In this document: positions 4,433 through 5,145 of the stretch, one piece after another | Layout of the letters: every line of letters begins with the position of its first letter | Numbering within the stretch: position 1 is the first letter of the stretch | Source of the DNA: Verrucomicrobiota bacterium | GTDB lineage: Bacteria > Verrucomicrobiota > Verrucomicrobiae > Chthoniobacterales > UBA10450 | Direction of reading: 5' to 3' | Length of the DNA stretch: 5,145 bases | Assembly: GCA_005887855.1 (NCBI GenBank) | Contig: VBQB01000168.1 | Span: 1-5,145, forward strand | Program-made: the position numbers and the translations under genes | Notes under the pieces: model-generated | What the model was told of the DNA's origin: nothing | The model's database searches: none | The model's input: only the letters and a program-made list of their open reading frames with translations

Positions 4433-5110
4433 CTAATCCTTTCTCCGGTGCTTTTGTTTGGATTGCTGCGGATGCGCGTCACGAACTAGGCGAACAAACG
4501 CGCTGTGCACGTTCTTGCGTGCAGCGACGAGGCGACGCCACTCGTGATCGATTGTTCTCGTGACTCGCAGCGCCGGACCGACTTGGTACTGGGGCCGTGC
4601 CCGACGCGGGCCCCGCTCAGCGATTGGTCGCGACGCAACCTTAGCCTTTCGAATGTTCGGGATCGCCCGCGGCGGTGGCGATGCATCTCCCAAATCGAAG
4701 TTGAACTCGGTCGTTTCCGCAAGAGCTGGTGCGACAAACGGCGTAGCGACGAGCGAAGCGCCGACAGCCTTCTCAGCCAGGTTGCCTGCCTGCTCAGCGA
4801 GCTCCCCCGCCTGCTGAGTTACCTTGCCCTGCTGGCACAAACCCAAAACAAGCGTAACGAGAGCAACCGCGGCTTGCTCGACACGAGAGCACAGGGAGCG
4901 CACGAGATACCAGACACTAGAAGCCTTCACCAGCAGCCAACTCTGGAATTGAGCAGCGGCGGTGCTTACAGGCAATAAGAGCAGCGAAGGAAAATTGAAG
5001 CCAGCTTTCGTGGTGAGATGGCTGAAGGTTTCGGCGAGCTCGGGATCGCGCGCGATCGCCGTTGCCCACCAATCGAGCATCCGACGCTGATTTTCTTCCA
5101 GTGCTGGCAT
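4433..5110 (-). CDS. Unrecognised protein with hydrophobic helices and basic tail
   Basis: The frame ends at TAG 4435-4433. The first ATG is at 5110 (225 residues), but it has no ribosome site and the frame stays open to the right edge with protein-like residues (ADLLDGTKTDS before the Met), so the real start may lie outside the window. Visible from the ATG: an acidic/aromatic N-terminal segment with MLDWWATAIARDPE at 11-24; hydrophobic stretches at about 40-61 (FPSLLLLPVSTAAAQFQSWL) and 78-92 (AVALVTLVLG), possible TM or membrane-associated helices; an Ala/Glu-rich heptad segment at 100-115 (QAGELAE, QAGNLAE); and an Arg/Lys-rich C-terminus from about 153, ending KQKHRRKD, a nucleic-acid or acidic-surface binding type of tail. 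I do not recognise a family. The small membrane-protein gene follows 144 bp downstream on the same strand. Whether this is an intact gene or a degraded one is unclear. Confidence 0.6.
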   Translation of the reverse strand: MPALEENQRRMLDWWATAIARDPELAETFSHLTTKAGFNFPSLLLLPVSTAAAQFQSWLLVKASSVWYLVRSLCSRVEQAAVALVTLVLGLCQQGKVTQQAGELAEQAGNLAEKAVGASLVATPFVAPALAETTEFNFDLGDASPPPRAIPNIRKAKVASRPIAERGPRRARPQYQVGPALRVTRTIDHEWRRLVAARKNVHSAFVRLVRDAHPQQSKQKHRRKD

Positions 5111-5145
5111 CGAATCAGTCTTGGTGCCGTCGAGTAGATCCGCGA

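Noticed and set aside
3932..4489. Plus-strand 185-codon Arg/Gly-rich frame resembling an RGG-type protein
   Set aside because: Its composition is the antisense of GC-rich sequence, it crosses the 51-bp duplication and hairpins, and it opposes a frame with a better membrane-protein signature. No ribosome site.
4505..4978. Plus-strand 157-codon frame opposite the right-hand orphan gene
   Set aside because: It has no family signature; the minus frame shows hydrophobic segments and heptads and continues open to the edge.
1..5145. CRISPR array, toxin-antitoxin pair, defence island or intact insertion sequence
   Set aside because: There are no evenly spaced 20-40 bp direct repeats, no transposase motifs with terminal repeats, and no recognisable toxin or nuclease domain in any frame.

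Overview
The window looks like an ordinary chromosomal stretch of a Gram-negative-type bacterium of moderate GC content. The best lineage guess is Verrucomicrobiota, probably a soil Chthoniobacterales-like organism. This rests mainly on the large periplasmic coiled-coil/TPR protein, whose N-terminal 'WxPxIVxYR' segment and central 'NELLRNIV..RRYQAKKL' segment I recognise from verrucomicrobial TPR proteins. It is a judgement from memory, not a search result.

Layout, left to right. (1) Positions 1-225 (+) are the last 74 codons of aconitate hydratase A (TCA cycle). (2) A 27-bp convergent gap with a small GC-rich hairpin separates it from a minus-strand DUF2071/YqjF-like gene (253-1014). A perfect 9-bp inverted repeat brackets the TTG start of that gene, and a 19-codon in-frame mini-ORF lies just upstream. 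(3) Further upstream on the minus strand is a ~700-residue exported protein with a signal peptide, a long coiled coil and five C-terminal TPRs (1100-~3250). (4) Two plus-strand tRNA genes follow: tRNA-His(GTG), with a recognisable sigma70-like promoter and no encoded CCA, and tRNA-Arg(TCG), with encoded CCA. The 91-bp spacer between them holds two arrays of degenerate 7-bp repeats in inverted orientation. (5) Positions 3620-4087 hold no convincing gene, only hairpins, a short direct repeat, a minus-strand terminator-like element and a stop-ridden translatable start that might be a decayed post-tRNA insertion. (6) Positions 4088-4288 (-) encode a 66-residue single-TM protein with an in-frame 51-bp (17-codon) tandem duplication. 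(7) Positions 4433 to the right edge (-) hold an unrecognised protein with hydrophobic helices, an alanine-rich heptad segment and a very basic C-terminus, probably cut by the window edge.

Functionally the genes do not form one pathway. The TPR and DUF2071 genes share a strand with an 85-bp gap and may be co-transcribed. The two tRNAs are probably a second transcription unit, divergent from the TPR gene. The right-hand minus-strand genes may form a third unit running toward the tRNAs. I see no defence system, CRISPR array, intact transposase or complete integrase. The less ordinary features are the heptad arrays between the tRNAs, the internally duplicated micro-membrane protein, and the hairpin around the DUF2071 start.
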